This document shows positions 29,035 through 40,167 of a stretch of 64,000 nucleotides of DNA, in pieces. The translations under genes were made by a program, and so were the position numbers. Below the pieces are notes generated by a model. That model worked only from the letters and a program-made list of their open reading frames with translations, did no database searches and was not told where the DNA came from. Source of the stretch: Myxococcota bacterium. Lineage in GTDB: Bacteria; Myxococcota_A; Bradymonadia; UBA7976; UBA1532. The stretch spans positions 91,359 through 155,358 of the forward strand of contig CAUJDF010000093.1 of assembly GCA_963169045.1 (NCBI GenBank), given 5' to 3'. Every line of letters starts with the position of its first letter. Position 1 is the first letter of the stretch.

Positions 29035-29787
29035 TCACGCCGCGGCGTGATGGCGCCAGACGGCGTAACGCAACCGCCGCGTCCAGACCACTTCGGGAGG
29101 TGGGAGCCCGGCGCCCGCGGGCGGCGTTTCGGTCGGGGCGAGCTTCACGATCACACGGCGGCGAGCCACTCGGAGGGCGTCGGCCACCAACGCGGCATCG
29201 GGACGCCGGCATGGTGCGACGCTGCGCAGCAGTGTGAACGTCGGTGTGCTTCCCGCATCCTCGTCGGGGAAGGGCGGGTCCAGGTACACGTGGTCGACCG
29301 AGGCCGGGGACGCGGAGGCGAGCCACGTTGCGTGATCGGCGCGGCGCGCCGTGATGTGGCGCGCCAGCGGGCGCGCATGGCGCCAAAGCCCGTCGAGCGT
29401 GAACCAGGCGACGATGCCGAGCGCCTCGAGGCCGAGGACGCGCGCTCCGGCGGCCGCGAGCACCATCGCGTCGTAGCCGAACCCGAGCGTCCCGTCGATG
29501 ACGGACTCGCCCGGCCGCAGGTCCAGCGCGCGCACGAGCAGATCGGCGTGGGGCGCCTGAAGCCGCTGCGTCGTGAAGTTCGGGTGCCACCAACGGGGCG
29601 CCTCGCCCGGTACGTGCAGGCGGGGGCCGGTGGCAGTCAGCACCAAGCCAGGGCGATCCGCTGGGAGGGGGCGCCGGAGCCACACCTCCGCTTGCGTCCA
29701 GAGAGCCAGCGCGTGCAGCCCACCGGACTCACGCGGTCCGCGCCGGCTCGCGGCGACGTAGAAGCGGGGACCTGCCTGGCCATTCAT
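29035..29787 (-). CDS. RsmJ-like rRNA (guanine-N2) methyltransferase
   Basis: A 250-residue class I SAM methyltransferase. DGTLGFGYDAMVLAAAG is motif I in the form found in RsmJ (16S rRNA m2G1516 methyltransferase), followed by GLEALGIVAWFTLDGL and the motif IV-like VYLDPPFP, where RsmJ has DPMF/Y. The N-terminal 70 residues are unlike typical RsmJ. ATG 29787 is chosen because homology begins after it and the longer frame would run through the hairpin array upstream. There is no Shine-Dalgarno sequence. Substrate assignment is by resemblance only. Confidence 0.68.
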   Translation of the reverse strand: MNGQAGPRFYVAASRRGPRESGGLHALALWTQAEVWLRRPLPADRPGLVLTATGPRLHVPGEAPRWWHPNFTTQRLQAPHADLLVRALDLRPGESVIDGTLGFGYDAMVLAAAGARVLGLEALGIVAWFTLDGLWRHARPLARHITARRADHATWLASASPASVDHVYLDPPFPDEDAGSTPTFTLLRSVAPCRRPDAALVADALRVARRRVIVKLAPTETPPAGAGLPPPEVVWTRRLRYAVWRHHAAA

Positions 29788-29815
29788 CTGTTGGGCGTCG
29801 GAGGTACCGAAGGGG

Positions 29816-29857
29816 AAAAAATGGGGACGGCAACGTCGGGCATCCGCTGCCGTCCCC
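29816..29857 (-). terminator. Intrinsic terminator formed by hairpin H1
   Basis: On the minus strand the GC-rich 13-pair H1 stem is followed at once by A and six T (29821-29816), the classical Rho-independent form. It ends 28 bp before the RsmJ-like start, so it either ends a small RNA or attenuates that gene. Confidence 0.72.
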
Positions 29858-30013
29858 GGGGGGTGGAGGGCCGTCGCCGGGACAGCGTCGGCAACCTCCG
29901 TCGGTCCGAGTGTCGGGCATCCACTCGGACCGATGAAACGGCGTTGCCGGGCAGACAACGCCGCTTCGGGGGTTGGGCCCGCCTGCTGGCTGTCGGGCAC
30001 ACAGGACAGCAGG
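29823..30013 (-). repeat. Hairpins H1-H5 of the array: positions and stems
   Basis: Positions on the window: H5 29982-30013 (CCTGCTG/CAGCAGG plus inner CTG/CAG with a small internal loop), H4 29939-29963 (CGGCGTTG/CAACGCCG, 8 bp), H3 29901-29933 (TCGGTCCGAGTG arm, 12 bp perfect), H2 29865-29899 (GGAGG/CCTCC, GCCG/CGGC, CG/CG with one mismatch and a 2-nt bulge), H1 29823-29857 (GGGGACGGCAGCG arm on the minus strand, 13 pairs with one G.T). Loops lie at 29993-30001, 29947-29955, 29913-29921, 29877-29885 and 29836-29844. Different stems with the same loop argue for function at the RNA level. Confidence 0.85.
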
Positions 30014-30116
30014 GGTGAGTGGGCCCGGAGCCAACATTGGACAATCGTCCGAACGAAAGCAAGCAAAAATCCCCGATGCCGCGGCGCGCAAGAGCGCGCC
30101 TGGAACAGATCGCTGC

Positions 30117-30122
30117 TAGACT
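30117..30122 (+). promoter_or_regulatory. Candidate -10 element for a leaderless fliN transcript
   Basis: TAGACT ends 6 nt before ATG 30129. No Shine-Dalgarno sequence and no clear -35 element are present. A GC hairpin (30083-30100, 7-bp stem, AAGA loop) lies upstream. Confidence 0.35.
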
Positions 30123-30128
30123 CGATTC

Positions 30129-30515
30129 ATGTCCGACATCCTGTCCAAAGAAGAGCTCGACGCCCTCCTCAGCGAAGTGCGCCGCGATGAGCCTGAAGAG
30201 GATCTCCCCGACGCGCCGGCGGTGCTCGCGCCGACCCCCGCCGTCGAGGCGCCCGAGCCACCAAACCTGCGCCTCATCCTCGAGATCCCGGTCGAGTTGC
30301 GCGTCGAGCTCGGCCGCACACGGATGACGGTCCACGAGGTGCTGCAGCTCGGGCAGGGCTCCGTCATCGAGCTCGACCGCCTCGCCAACGACGCCATCGA
30401 CCTCACGCTCAACGGGCGCGCGATGGCGCAGGGAGACGCGGTGGTCGTGAACGAGAACTTCGGCATGCGAATTCTCGAGGTGGATTCGGTGCGCGACCGC
30501 ATCCGAAAGCTTTGA
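30129..30515 (+). CDS. fliN: Flagellar motor switch protein FliN with FliM-like N-terminal peptide
   Basis: A 128-residue protein. Residues about 48-122 are a SpoA/FliN C-ring domain (LEIPVELRVELGRTRMTV, LGQGSVIELDR, NGRAMAQGDAVVVNENFGMRI). The first 17 residues, MSDILSKEELDALLSEV, resemble the CheY-P-binding EIDALL peptide of FliM, as in FliY-type proteins. No other flagellar, chemotaxis or type III secretion gene is in the window, so its machine is not proven by context. Confidence 0.88.
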   Translation: MSDILSKEELDALLSEVRRDEPEEDLPDAPAVLAPTPAVEAPEPPNLRLILEIPVELRVELGRTRMTVHEVLQLGQGSVIELDRLANDAIDLTLNGRAMAQGDAVVVNENFGMRILEVDSVRDRIRKL

Positions 30516-30541
30516 ACGGCGCACCTACATCCTGATACAGT
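30512..30541 (+). promoter_or_regulatory. Candidate extended -10 promoter for the lytic transglycosylase gene
   Basis: TTGAAC (30512-30517, overlapping the fliN stop) and TACAGT (30536-30541) are 18 bp apart, and TG at 30533-30534 gives an extended -10. The coding start lies at 30580. Confidence 0.5.
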
Positions 30542-30579
30542 GTCTCCACTCGACGTCGTTGTACGACAGGAGGGTGGAG

Positions 30580-31791
30580 ATGGGCGCGATGCGATTCGCC
30601 ATCCCGTTGCTCGTCGCCGGTCTCTCCGGCGCCGCCTGGGCGGCCCCGAAGGGGGCCGCGCGGTCCGAGGCCAAGGCGCCCGATCGGGTGGCCGCGCTCG
30701 AGCAGCGTCTCGAGCGGCTCGAGGCCGAACTCGCCCGCCGACCGCGTGACATCAGCGCCTACTCGCTGCCCGAGAAGCTCGAGCTCTGCGGCCAGACGAT
30801 CGATCTGACGAACCCCGACGTCCGCGAGCGCATGGAGCACGCGTTCTACCTGATGCTGGGTGATCGCGCGCAGGTCGTCCTCTGGACGAAGCGAGCCCGC
30901 CGCTTCTTCCCGGTGGTCGACGCTGAGACGAAACGGCAGAACGTCTGCCGCGACGTGCGCTACCTCGCCGTGATCGAGAGCGGCCTGCGGCCCGGCGTCA
31001 CGAGCCACGCGAGCGCCCACGGCTGGTGGCAGTTCATGTCGGCAACGGGCCGGGCTTATGGCCTCGACATCGACGGCCACTGGGACGAGCGGGCGGATCT
31101 CGAGGCCTCGACGCGCGCCAGCGTGCGCTACCTCAGCGACCTGCACCGCCAGTTCGGCGACTGGCACCTGGCGTTCGCGGCGTACAACACCGGCCCGGGC
31201 CGCCTGCAGAACGCGATCGAAGCGCAGGGAGCGAAGGACTTCTGGCGTCTCGATCTGATCACGGAGGCCGAACGGTACGTGCCCCGCATGGCCGCCGCCA
31301 AGGTGATCCTCGAGAACCTCGAGCACTATGGCTTCGCGATCGACGTCGACGATGGCTGGGCGCCCGAGCCGGTCGCCGCGGTGGAGGTCGAGGTGCCCGG
31401 CGGGCGGCAGGGCATCTTGGACGTCGCGCGCCGCAGCGGCATCGACTACCGCGACCTGCGGCGCCTCAACCCGGAGCTCGGAGGCGACGCTCTGCCCTCG
31501 GGCCGCACGATCGTCCTCGAGGTGCCGAAGGGGAAGGAGGCGAGCCTGCGGGCGGCGATCGCGAACGGCGAGGCGCGCGGCGAGCGTCGCGAGCCGTCGA
31601 GGACGGCGAAGCGGGCCGACTCGCCCAAAGGCACTTCGGCGAAGGCCAAGCACTACACCGTCCGAGCCGGCGACAGCCTGTGGGGTATCGCCAAGGCGCA
31701 CAGCGTCTCCATCGACGAGCTGCGGCGCTGGAACGGCCTCGGCCGTAAGGATGCTCTCAAGGCCGGACAACGGATCGTAGTCAAGCGTTGA
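30580..31791 (+). CDS. LysM-containing lytic transglycosylase (MltD-like)
   Basis: A 403-residue periplasmic murein hydrolase that cuts the MurNAc-GlcNAc bond with 1,6-anhydro formation. A signal peptide ends AAWA, then a short coiled coil (VAALEQRLERLEAEL). The SLT domain has catalytic Glu133 in IESGLRPG, followed by SHASAHGWWQFM and AAYNTGPGRL. A degenerate LysM-like region follows (about 265-310) and a clear C-terminal LysM (HYTVRAGDSLWGIAKAHSVS ... AGQRIVVKR). AGGAGG lies 6 nt before ATG 30580. Confidence 0.9.
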   Translation: MGAMRFAIPLLVAGLSGAAWAAPKGAARSEAKAPDRVAALEQRLERLEAELARRPRDISAYSLPEKLELCGQTIDLTNPDVRERMEHAFYLMLGDRAQVVLWTKRARRFFPVVDAETKRQNVCRDVRYLAVIESGLRPGVTSHASAHGWWQFMSATGRAYGLDIDGHWDERADLEASTRASVRYLSDLHRQFGDWHLAFAAYNTGPGRLQNAIEAQGAKDFWRLDLITEAERYVPRMAAAKVILENLEHYGFAIDVDDGWAPEPVAAVEVEVPGGRQGILDVARRSGIDYRDLRRLNPELGGDALPSGRTIVLEVPKGKEASLRAAIANGEARGERREPSRTAKRADSPKGTSAKAKHYTVRAGDSLWGIAKAHSVSIDELRRWNGLGRKDALKAGQRIVVKR

Positions 31792-31845
31792 CCGCGCGGG
31801 TGGCGTTGCGGCTAGGATGGGCGCCTTCGTGGGGAGGGTCGCGGG

Positions 31846-32244
31846 TTGGGCGAGAAACGGTGCATTCGAGTGGTCGCCGCCGAGATCGAGCGCGACGGCC
31901 GGTTTCTCATTACACAGCGGCGGCCGACGGCCACGCTCCCGCTGCTCTGGGAGTTCCCCAGCGGCAAGGTGGAGCAGGGCGAGACGGACGGTGAGGCGCT
32001 CGTCCGCGAGATCAAAGAGGAAATGGACATCGAGATCCGCGTCGGACGGCTCTCGATGTTCATCAAGCACGAGTACGCCGACTACTCGATCGACCTCTGC
32101 GTCTACCGCTGCGAGCTGCTCAGCGACGAGATCAAGCCCCGCCGCGTGCACGACTGGCGGTGGGTGACGCCGGCCGAGATGGACCGCTACGAGTTCCCAC
32201 CCGCCGACGCGCAGACGATCGAGAAGCTCCTCGCCGGCAAGTAG
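31846..32244 (+). CDS. NUDIX hydrolase, MutT-like
   Basis: A 132-residue Nudix protein close in length to MutT (8-oxo-dGTP diphosphatase). The Nudix box GKVEQGETDGEALVREIKEE is intact up to the last Gly, which is replaced by Asp (EEMDIE). RVHDWRWVTPAEM and YEFPPAD at the C-terminus are as in MutT. The start is TTG 31846, preceded by GGGGAGGG with 7 nt spacing; no nearby ATG fits. It lies 54 bp after the transglycosylase gene. Confidence 0.85.
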   Translation: MGEKRCIRVVAAEIERDGRFLITQRRPTATLPLLWEFPSGKVEQGETDGEALVREIKEEMDIEIRVGRLSMFIKHEYADYSIDLCVYRCELLSDEIKPRRVHDWRWVTPAEMDRYEFPPADAQTIEKLLAGK

Positions 32245-32245
32245 C

Positions 32246-32986
32246 TCAGACCCTCGCGAGTCGCCCGTCGTCGCCGATCGCGTAGCCCTCGGGGATCCAC
32301 TCCGCGAGATCGGCGGCGCGCTCGCTGAGCTCCACGCCGAGCACGCGCAACGTCTCGGCAGCGCGGCGGCGGATGCGGCTGCTCGCTGTCGCGTCCTTCA
32401 GCACGCCGACGAGGCCCTCGATGGCGGCCTGGTGGCCTTCCGCTTCGGGCTTCGACTTCGTCTCGACGACCTCGCACACCTTGATGCGCACGTCGTCGTC
32501 GTGGTCCGCGAGGTAGGGGACGACGGCGGGCAGGATGCGCGGGTCGTCGAGGTCGGCCAGCGCGTCGACGATCTGGACGCGGGCGGAGATCGTCCGGTGG
32601 TCCTGCGGCGCGTGGCTCTGCAGCGTCGACAAGAGCACCTCGACGAGGCGCTCCTTGCCGACGAGGCGCGCGAGGACGCGGATCGCCGCCGAGATGCTCT
32701 GCTCTGCGCGGATGAATGCGATCAGGGGCTCGACCGCGCGGTCGCCGAACTTCTCGACGAGCGTGTCGGACACCCACCGCTTCTCTTGTTCGTTGACGAT
32801 CGTGTCGCGGAAGTTCACGCCGAGTCGGCGGATGAGCGCCTCCGCCGCCTCCGGCGTGTCGATGGAGGCGAGCTCTTCGAGCGACTCCTGGCGCACCTGC
32901 GCCTGGTGATGTTCGTTGAGCATGCGCCCGGCCAGCTTGTCGATGCGGCCGCGCGATTTGCGGGAGAAAAGATCGAAGAGGCCCAC
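32246..32986 (-). CDS. HEAT-repeat protein
   Basis: A 246-residue all-helical protein built of HEAT/PBS-lyase-like repeats (AAEALIRRLGV, AVEPLIAFIR, RILPAVVPYLADHDDDVRIKVCEVV, AIEGLVGVLKDATASSRIRRRAAETL). These act as protein-binding scaffolds; the partner is unknown. The start is GTG 32986 with GGGGGAGC directly upstream. It lies 52 bp behind the histidine kinase gene on the same strand. Confidence 0.8.
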   Translation of the reverse strand: MGLFDLFSRKSRGRIDKLAGRMLNEHHQAQVRQESLEELASIDTPEAAEALIRRLGVNFRDTIVNEQEKRWVSDTLVEKFGDRAVEPLIAFIRAEQSISAAIRVLARLVGKERLVEVLLSTLQSHAPQDHRTISARVQIVDALADLDDPRILPAVVPYLADHDDDVRIKVCEVVETKSKPEAEGHQAAIEGLVGVLKDATASSRIRRRAAETLRVLGVELSERAADLAEWIPEGYAIGDDGRLARV

Positions 32987-33038
32987 GGCGCTCCCCCTGG
33001 AAGAAAGGCGCGGCAGTGTATCACAGCGTCGCTTCGGA

Positions 33039-34901
33039 TCAGGAGCGGCGCTTTCGCGTCCCCGCCGGCGGTGTGATGCCGGGCGACGTGAGCAGCGCCG
33101 GATCCTTCGGCAGCGAGACGATGAAGGTGGAGCCCGTGCCGGGGGCGCTGTCGACCGAGAGCGTGCCGCGGTGCTCCTCGATGATGCGCCGCGCGAGGTT
33201 CAGGCCGGTGCCGCTGCCGGCGAACTGACCCTGGTGGTGCAGGCGGCCGAACAGCTCGAATATCTGCTGGTGGTATCGCGGGTCGATGCCGATGCCGTTG
33301 TCGATGACCTTGAACTCCCAGTAGACGCCGAGGTCCTCGTAGCGGACCTCGACGCGCGGCGGCCGGCTCTCGTTGAACTTCAGGCCGTTCGTGACGAGGT
33401 TCACGAACACCAGCAGCAGGCGCTGGCGGTCGGCGTAGACCTCGGGCAGTCCCGGCGGCAGGACGACCTCGCCCGGATAGCGCTCGAGGGCCCTGTCCCG
33501 GGCCTCCCGCAAGAGCTCGCCCATGTCGAAGCGCGTGCTGGCGCTCCGCTCGCGCTCGTGCTCGACGAGTCCGATCAGGTCGTCGGCGAGTTGGTTGATG
33601 CGATTGACGTTGCCGATGATGGAGCGGACGAGGTCGTTGCCTTCGTCGTCGAGGCGCTCGGCGTAGTCCTCCTGGAGGAACGTCGAGAAGGCCTCGATGC
33701 CGCGCAGGGACTTCTTCAGGTCGTGCGTGATGGCGTACACCATCGCGTCGAGCTCCTGATTGGCCACCTCGAGGTTTCGGCTGTACGCGTCGAGCTCGCG
33801 ACGGTTGCGCAGCAGGTTCTCGCCCATCTCGTTGAAGGCGCCGGCGAGGCGACCGAGCTCGTCGCCGATGTGCGACGACAGCTCGATGCGATAATCGAGG
33901 GCCCCGGCGCCGATCATCTCCGAGCCGCGCTCGAGCTCCTGGACGGGGCGGAGGAGCACCGTCGTGAGGTGGTCGGCCAGGAGCAGCACGAAGGCGAACG
34001 TCAAGAGGATCACGACCGTGAGCATCCACGTCAGGGCGTAGATGTCGCGGTAGGCCAGGTCGGCCGGGCTCATGAACATCACGTACCAGTTGCGGCGTCC
34101 GACCTCGGCGCGCGCCACGAGGTAGCGGGCGCCGTCCAGCTCGTGCTCGCTCGTGCCCGGCGAGCGCAGCGCGTTGAGCTCGTCCGGGATGGGCAGGCCT
34201 ACGAGCTCCCGGCGTGTGTGCGCCGCGAAGCGACCGTCCGGGCTGACGAGCGCCACCTGCTCCGGAACGTCGCCTCGGGCCGGCTGGCGCGCGCCCGCCG
34301 TCAGCGTCCGCTCGAGGATGCCGTCGAGGCGATCCCGCGCGAGGATGACGCCGAGCCAGCCGCGAGGACCCTCGGTGCCGAGGACCTCGCGCATCGCGAT
34401 GATGCCGGGGCGGTTGGTCAGGGGCGGCAGCTCCCCGAGCGCGATGGGCGATTGCCGATCCAGCCTCGTGAACCAGTCGAACTGCCCGAGCGGGGTGGCG
34501 ATGGGCTGGTTCGTCGACGACGCGTTGAAGATCGTGCCGTCGGGGAGCGCGAGGAACGTCGCGTATCGCTGTCCGAGCTGCGAGAGAACCCAGAGCAGGG
34601 GCGCGTCGGGCACGGCGGGGGCGGCGCGCACGGCCAGGCTCGCCCGGATGCGCGGCGCGTCGAAGGTGGACGGCGAGAGGCGTCGACCGAGGAACTTCAA
34701 GTCCTCTTCGGACGAAGAGAAGAGGTCTTCGTAGCTCTCGGCCGCGAACCGGGCCGCCTGCGCCTGACGCTGGCCGACCGCCGACTTGCCGCTCTCGACC
34801 GCGCGGTTCTGGTTGACGAAGCCGGTGATGACGAGCGGGCCCAGGCTCAGCGAGAGCAGCAGGACGGTCACCTTCTGTCGCAGGCTGATTCGCGCCAGCA
34901 T
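33039..34901 (-). CDS. Membrane sensor histidine kinase (dCache-HAMP-HisKA-HATPase)
   Basis: A 620-residue kinase. TM1 is at about residues 9-28 and TM2 at about 288-310, enclosing a periplasmic Cache-like sensor domain. HAMP follows (about 311-365), then the H-box AITHDLKKSLRG with His393, N-box NLVTNGLKFNE, G1 DNGIGID, F-box IFELFGRLH and G2 GSGTGLNLARR. The H-box type resembles phytochrome-like and light/oxygen kinases. No response regulator is adjacent, so it is an orphan kinase. ATG 34901 has GGGGAAGAG upstream. Confidence 0.9.
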   Translation of the reverse strand: MLARISLRQKVTVLLLSLSLGPLVITGFVNQNRAVESGKSAVGQRQAQAARFAAESYEDLFSSSEEDLKFLGRRLSPSTFDAPRIRASLAVRAAPAVPDAPLLWVLSQLGQRYATFLALPDGTIFNASSTNQPIATPLGQFDWFTRLDRQSPIALGELPPLTNRPGIIAMREVLGTEGPRGWLGVILARDRLDGILERTLTAGARQPARGDVPEQVALVSPDGRFAAHTRRELVGLPIPDELNALRSPGTSEHELDGARYLVARAEVGRRNWYVMFMSPADLAYRDIYALTWMLTVVILLTFAFVLLLADHLTTVLLRPVQELERGSEMIGAGALDYRIELSSHIGDELGRLAGAFNEMGENLLRNRRELDAYSRNLEVANQELDAMVYAITHDLKKSLRGIEAFSTFLQEDYAERLDDEGNDLVRSIIGNVNRINQLADDLIGLVEHERERSASTRFDMGELLREARDRALERYPGEVVLPPGLPEVYADRQRLLLVFVNLVTNGLKFNESRPPRVEVRYEDLGVYWEFKVIDNGIGIDPRYHQQIFELFGRLHHQGQFAGSGTGLNLARRIIEEHRGTLSVDSAPGTGSTFIVSLPKDPALLTSPGITPPAGTRKRRS

Positions 34902-35016
34902 GGTGCGCTCTTCCCCGGGCGTCGCGGCCCTCCGCCGGACGGGGCGCCAGTATGGGCCCGTGCCGTTTCGCGATCCACACCGCGGCGGCGGAATCGTCGG
35001 CCCCCGGGACTGCGCC

Positions 35017-35045
35017 TTGATCCGCTCGGGGAAACGTCGTAGAGA
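35017..35045 (+). promoter_or_regulatory. Candidate promoter for the icd-sucCD operon
   Basis: TTGATC (35017-35022) and TAGAGA (35040-35045) are 17 bp apart in the gap between the kinase gene and icd, 39 bp before the icd start. Confidence 0.35.
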
Positions 35046-35084
35046 GTCCCGACCTTGCGGAATCAGGGCGGGAGGAGGCGACGC

Positions 35085-36302
<1,218 letters not shown>

Positions 36303-36315
36303 CGCAGGCAGACGC

Positions 36316-37485
<1,170 letters not shown>

Positions 37486-37487
37486 AC

Positions 37488-38369
37488 GTGGCGATCTGGG
37501 TGAACGACGAGACCCGCGTCCTGTGCCAGGGCATCACCGGCTCGGCGGGCAGCTTCCACTGCTCGCAGATGCTCGAGTACGGCACGAAGCTCGTGGCCGG
37601 CGTCACGCCGGGCAAGGGCGGCAGCAAGTTCAACGACAAGGTGCCCGTGTTCGACACGGTCGCCGACGCGGTGAAGCAGACCGGCGCCAACGTCTCGGTC
37701 ATCTTCGTGCCGCCACCATTCGCGGCCGACGCGATCCTCGAGGCGATCGGGGCCGAGCTCGACCTCGTCGTGGCCATCACCGAGGGCATCCCGGTGCTGG
37801 ACATGGTCAAGGTCAAGGCGGCGCTCAAGGCCTCGAAGACGCGGCTGATCGGGCCGAACTGCCCGGGCATCATCACCCCGGGCGCGTGCAAGATCGGCAT
37901 CATGCCCGGCCACATCCACAAGGCCGGTCGCGTCGGCGTCGTCAGCCGCTCCGGCACGCTGACCTATGAGGCGGTCGGCCAGCTGACGGCGCTCGGCATC
38001 GGCCAGAGCACGTGCGTCGGCATCGGCGGCGATCCGGTCAACGGCACGAACTTCATCGACTGCCTCAGCGCGTTCGAAGCCGATCCGGACACCGACGCGG
38101 TGATCATGATCGGCGAGATCGGCGGGTCGGCCGAGGAGCAGGCCGCCGAGTGGGTGAAGCACAACATGACCAAGCCGGTCGTGGGCTTCATCGCCGGCTC
38201 GACGGCGCCTCCGGGCCGCCGCATGGGCCATGCCGGCGCGATCATCTCCGGCGGCAAGGGCACGGCGCAGGACAAGTTCGCCGCGCTCGAGGCTGCGGGC
38301 ATCCGCATCGCCACGACGCCCGCCACGATGGGCGCGACGCTGCGCGACGCGCTCTCCCTCAGCGTCTGA
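37488..38369 (+). CDS. sucD: Succinyl-CoA synthetase alpha subunit
   Basis: A 293-residue subunit carrying the phosphohistidine, His248 in [10 protein letters not shown], and the CoA-binding Rossmann domain ([16 protein letters not shown]-equivalent in [11 protein letters not shown]). The start is GTG 37488, with AAGGGAGG overlapping the sucC stop. Its last 11 bp overlap the convergent lipase gene. Confidence 0.96.
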   Translation: MAIWVNDETRVLCQGITGSAGSFHCSQMLEYGTKLVAGVTPGKGGSKFNDKVPVFDTVADAVKQTGANVSVIFVPPPFAADAILEAIGAELDLVVAITEGIPVLDMVKVKAALKASKTRLIGPNCPGIITPGACKIGIMPGHIHKAGRVGVVSRSGTLTYEAVGQLTALGIGQSTCVGIGGDPVNGTNFIDCLSAFEADPDTDAVIMIGEIGGSAEEQAAEWVKHNMTKPVVGFIAGSTAPPGRRMGHAGAIISGGKGTAQDKFAALEAAGIRIATTPATMGATLRDALSLSV

Positions 38370-40167
38370 ACCGCCGACGCCGCAGCAGCACCGCCAGCAG
38401 GCCGAGCGGGGCGAGCGTCCCGCCCGGCGCCGCCTGACATGATCCGCTGAAGAATTCCCCCGTCAGATCATGGCTTTGCGCCGCCGCATCCGCGCCTGTC
38501 CCCGCGTCGGGCGCGGAGGCGAGGACCGACCCGTCGTCTTCGACCGGCGTCGCCGCGTCGGGCGCAGGGAGCGGCGGTGGCAGCTCCGCGTCCGCCGCGA
38601 CAGCGCCGTCGGGGGGCGGCGACACGGCGGCGTCGCCGGTGGGGGGTGGCGTCTCCGGCACCGGCTCGGCGAAGAGATCGAGGTACCACTCCACGGCCTG
38701 GTTCTCGGGGTCATCGTACTTCTCCGCGAGGTTCGGATCGTACAGACCCCCGGCAAGCTCCTGGTTCCCGTAGAGCGAGGACGCCAGCGTGCCCGCGGCG
38801 ATCAGCTCCGCGTGGTTCAGCGCTTGGAACACCTTGCGGTGCTTCAGCTGCGCCCCGCGACGTGTCAGTCCCTCGGTCTCGAGCGCGCTGTCGATGAACA
38901 CGAGGCCGTCGGACGGTCCGCTGATCTCGGCCAGGAACGCCGTGCCGGCGAAGAGGCGCGGCAGGTCGTGCCGCCACGCGTCCACCCAGGACACCTGCGC
39001 GCCGAGCCAAGACGCGACGAGGTCTTCCCAAGCGATGCGGCGCTGTGCGGCGTCGAGATCGCCCCAGCCGGACTCGAACTGCGCCTCGCCGAGCGCGCCG
39101 GTCCCGATGATCGGGTTGCCGCCCCCCACGACCGAGAGCTCGATGTCCGGATCGATCCCGATGGACTGGAGCCGGGCGATGGTGTCGCCGCCGTCGTCGA
39201 TGGCCTGCCGGATGCCCGGCGAGAGGCTGTAGAAGCCGAGGCCGCCTTCATAGGTGGTGTAGTAGTCGGGCTGCGCGCCGTAGGCGCCGAGCGCGACGTT
39301 GCCGCCGGGCAGGGGATGCGCGGCGCGCAGGTCGGCGAGCATCTGCGCCTGTCCCGGGAAGTGGTTGCCGCCGTCGCGGTAGATGCTGCGGCTGGAGAGG
39401 TCCACGCTCACGAGCGGGCTGGCCGTGCTCTGCGGGTAGTAGCGCGTCCACGAGGTGGGGGTGTCGAGCGGCCGACCGCTCGCCGGAAACAGGTTCGCGG
39501 CGGTCCAGCGGAAGGCGGTGTCGATGCCGCCGTTCGGCGCGCCGACGAGGACGAGGCGTCCGATGTCGCCCCGGTAGCGTGTGCCGCGCGCGTGGTACTC
39601 GTCGTGCGTGCCGCGCCAGTCGACGTCGGCACCGTTGCTCGCATACACCCGCGCCGCCATGCCGCCCTTGGAGTAGGCGATCACATCGATCTTCACGCCC
39701 GGGTGCCGCGCGGCGATGAAGCCGAGCGCGTTGGCGACGTGCTCCGCCTGCAGGAAGTTGTCGCCGTGGGGGTGCGCGAACGTCAGCGCATAGGAGCGGA
39801 AGCCCGCATGGCTGAGGCTCACCGCCAGGAAGCTCATTGATCTCAAGGCGTTGTCGCCGGCACCGGTCACGAGCAGCACCGGGCGCGTGCGCGTGGTGGT
39901 GAACGGCGCGGGCGGGTAGTGGTGCACGACGACGTCGCGGCTGTGCGGCGTTCCGATGCCGAAGCAGGCGCGGATGACGCCGTCGCCGGTGACGTCGTCC
40001 GGACCGCCCCGCCACTCGGACTCGGCGACGAAGCGCTCCTGGCGAAAGAGCCCGTCGTCGTCGCGGTACAACCAGCTCTCCCACTTGAGCGGGGGCAGGC
40101 CCTCGCAGTCGCGCACGGGCGCGAACGCCGGCGTCGCCAGCATCACCGCCGCGATCGCCGCGATCAC
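38359..40167 (-). CDS. Secreted lipase/esterase with MYXO-CTERM anchor
   Basis: A 602-residue alpha/beta hydrolase. GTG 40167 is chosen: GGAGGG lies 10 nt upstream and the GTGA overlaps the phaR stop; the next residues form a signal ending AFA. The nucleophile is Ser166 in [12 protein letters not shown] (AxSxG, with Ala in place of the first Gly as in Bacillus-type lipases). His is likely in [10 protein letters not shown] Pro/Asp/Ala linker (about 500-565) leads to SGSCQ, a hydrophobic stretch and RRRRFRR: a MYXO-CTERM signal. Position in the PHA region suggests action on esters or polyesters at the cell surface, which is inference. Confidence 0.86.
   Translation of the reverse strand: MIAAIAAVMLATPAFAPVRDCEGLPPLKWESWLYRDDDGLFRQERFVAESEWRGGPDDVTGDGVIRACFGIGTPHSRDVVVHHYPPAPFTTTRTRPVLLVTGAGDNALRSMSFLAVSLSHAGFRSYALTFAHPHGDNFLQAEHVANALGFIAARHPGVKIDVIAYSKGGMAARVYASNGADVDWRGTHDEYHARGTRYRGDIGRLVLVGAPNGGIDTAFRWTAANLFPASGRPLDTPTSWTRYYPQSTASPLVSVDLSSRSIYRDGGNHFPGQAQMLADLRAAHPLPGGNVALGAYGAQPDYYTTYEGGLGFYSLSPGIRQAIDDGGDTIARLQSIGIDPDIELSVVGGGNPIIGTGALGEAQFESGWGDLDAAQRRIAWEDLVASWLGAQVSWVDAWRHDLPRLFAGTAFLAEISGPSDGLVFIDSALETEGLTRRGAQLKHRKVFQALNHAELIAAGTLASSLYGNQELAGGLYDPNLAEKYDDPENQAVEWYLDLFAEPVPETPPPTGDAAVSPPPDGAVAADAELPPPLPAPDAATPVEDDGSVLASAPDAGTGADAAAQSHDLTGEFFSGSCQAAPGGTLAPLGLLAVLLRRRRFRR

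Larger units (their letters stand above)
29816..30040 (-). ncRNA. Candidate structured RNA: five-hairpin array with conserved CCCGR loops
   Basis: The only gene gap over 300 bp (29788-30128) holds five consecutive hairpins between fliN and the RsmJ-like gene. Stem sequences differ but every apical loop is 9 nt. On the minus strand the loops read, from upstream to downstream, TGTGCCCGA, TCTGCCCGG, GATGCCCGA, CTGTCCCGG and GATGCCCGA: CCCGR is at loop positions 5-9 in all. The last hairpin is followed by a T-run on the minus strand. In that hairpin one pair is G.T on the minus strand but A.C on the plus strand, which also favours the minus strand. The 5' end is not defined; 30040 is a guess, and no convincing promoter was found. 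GGGCCC at 29975-29980 and 30021-30026 could form an outer stem around the first hairpin. Confidence 0.6.

Noticed and set aside
29823..30013. Integron attC sites or REP elements as explanation of the hairpins
   Set aside because: No RYYYAAC/GTTRRRY core, no GTAG head, and no integrase or RAYT gene; stems differ while loops are conserved, opposite to REP behaviour.
29788..30066. N-terminal extension of the RsmJ-like gene through the hairpin array
   Set aside because: The extension has no homology, passes through five perfect hairpins and a terminator, and lacks a ribosome binding site.
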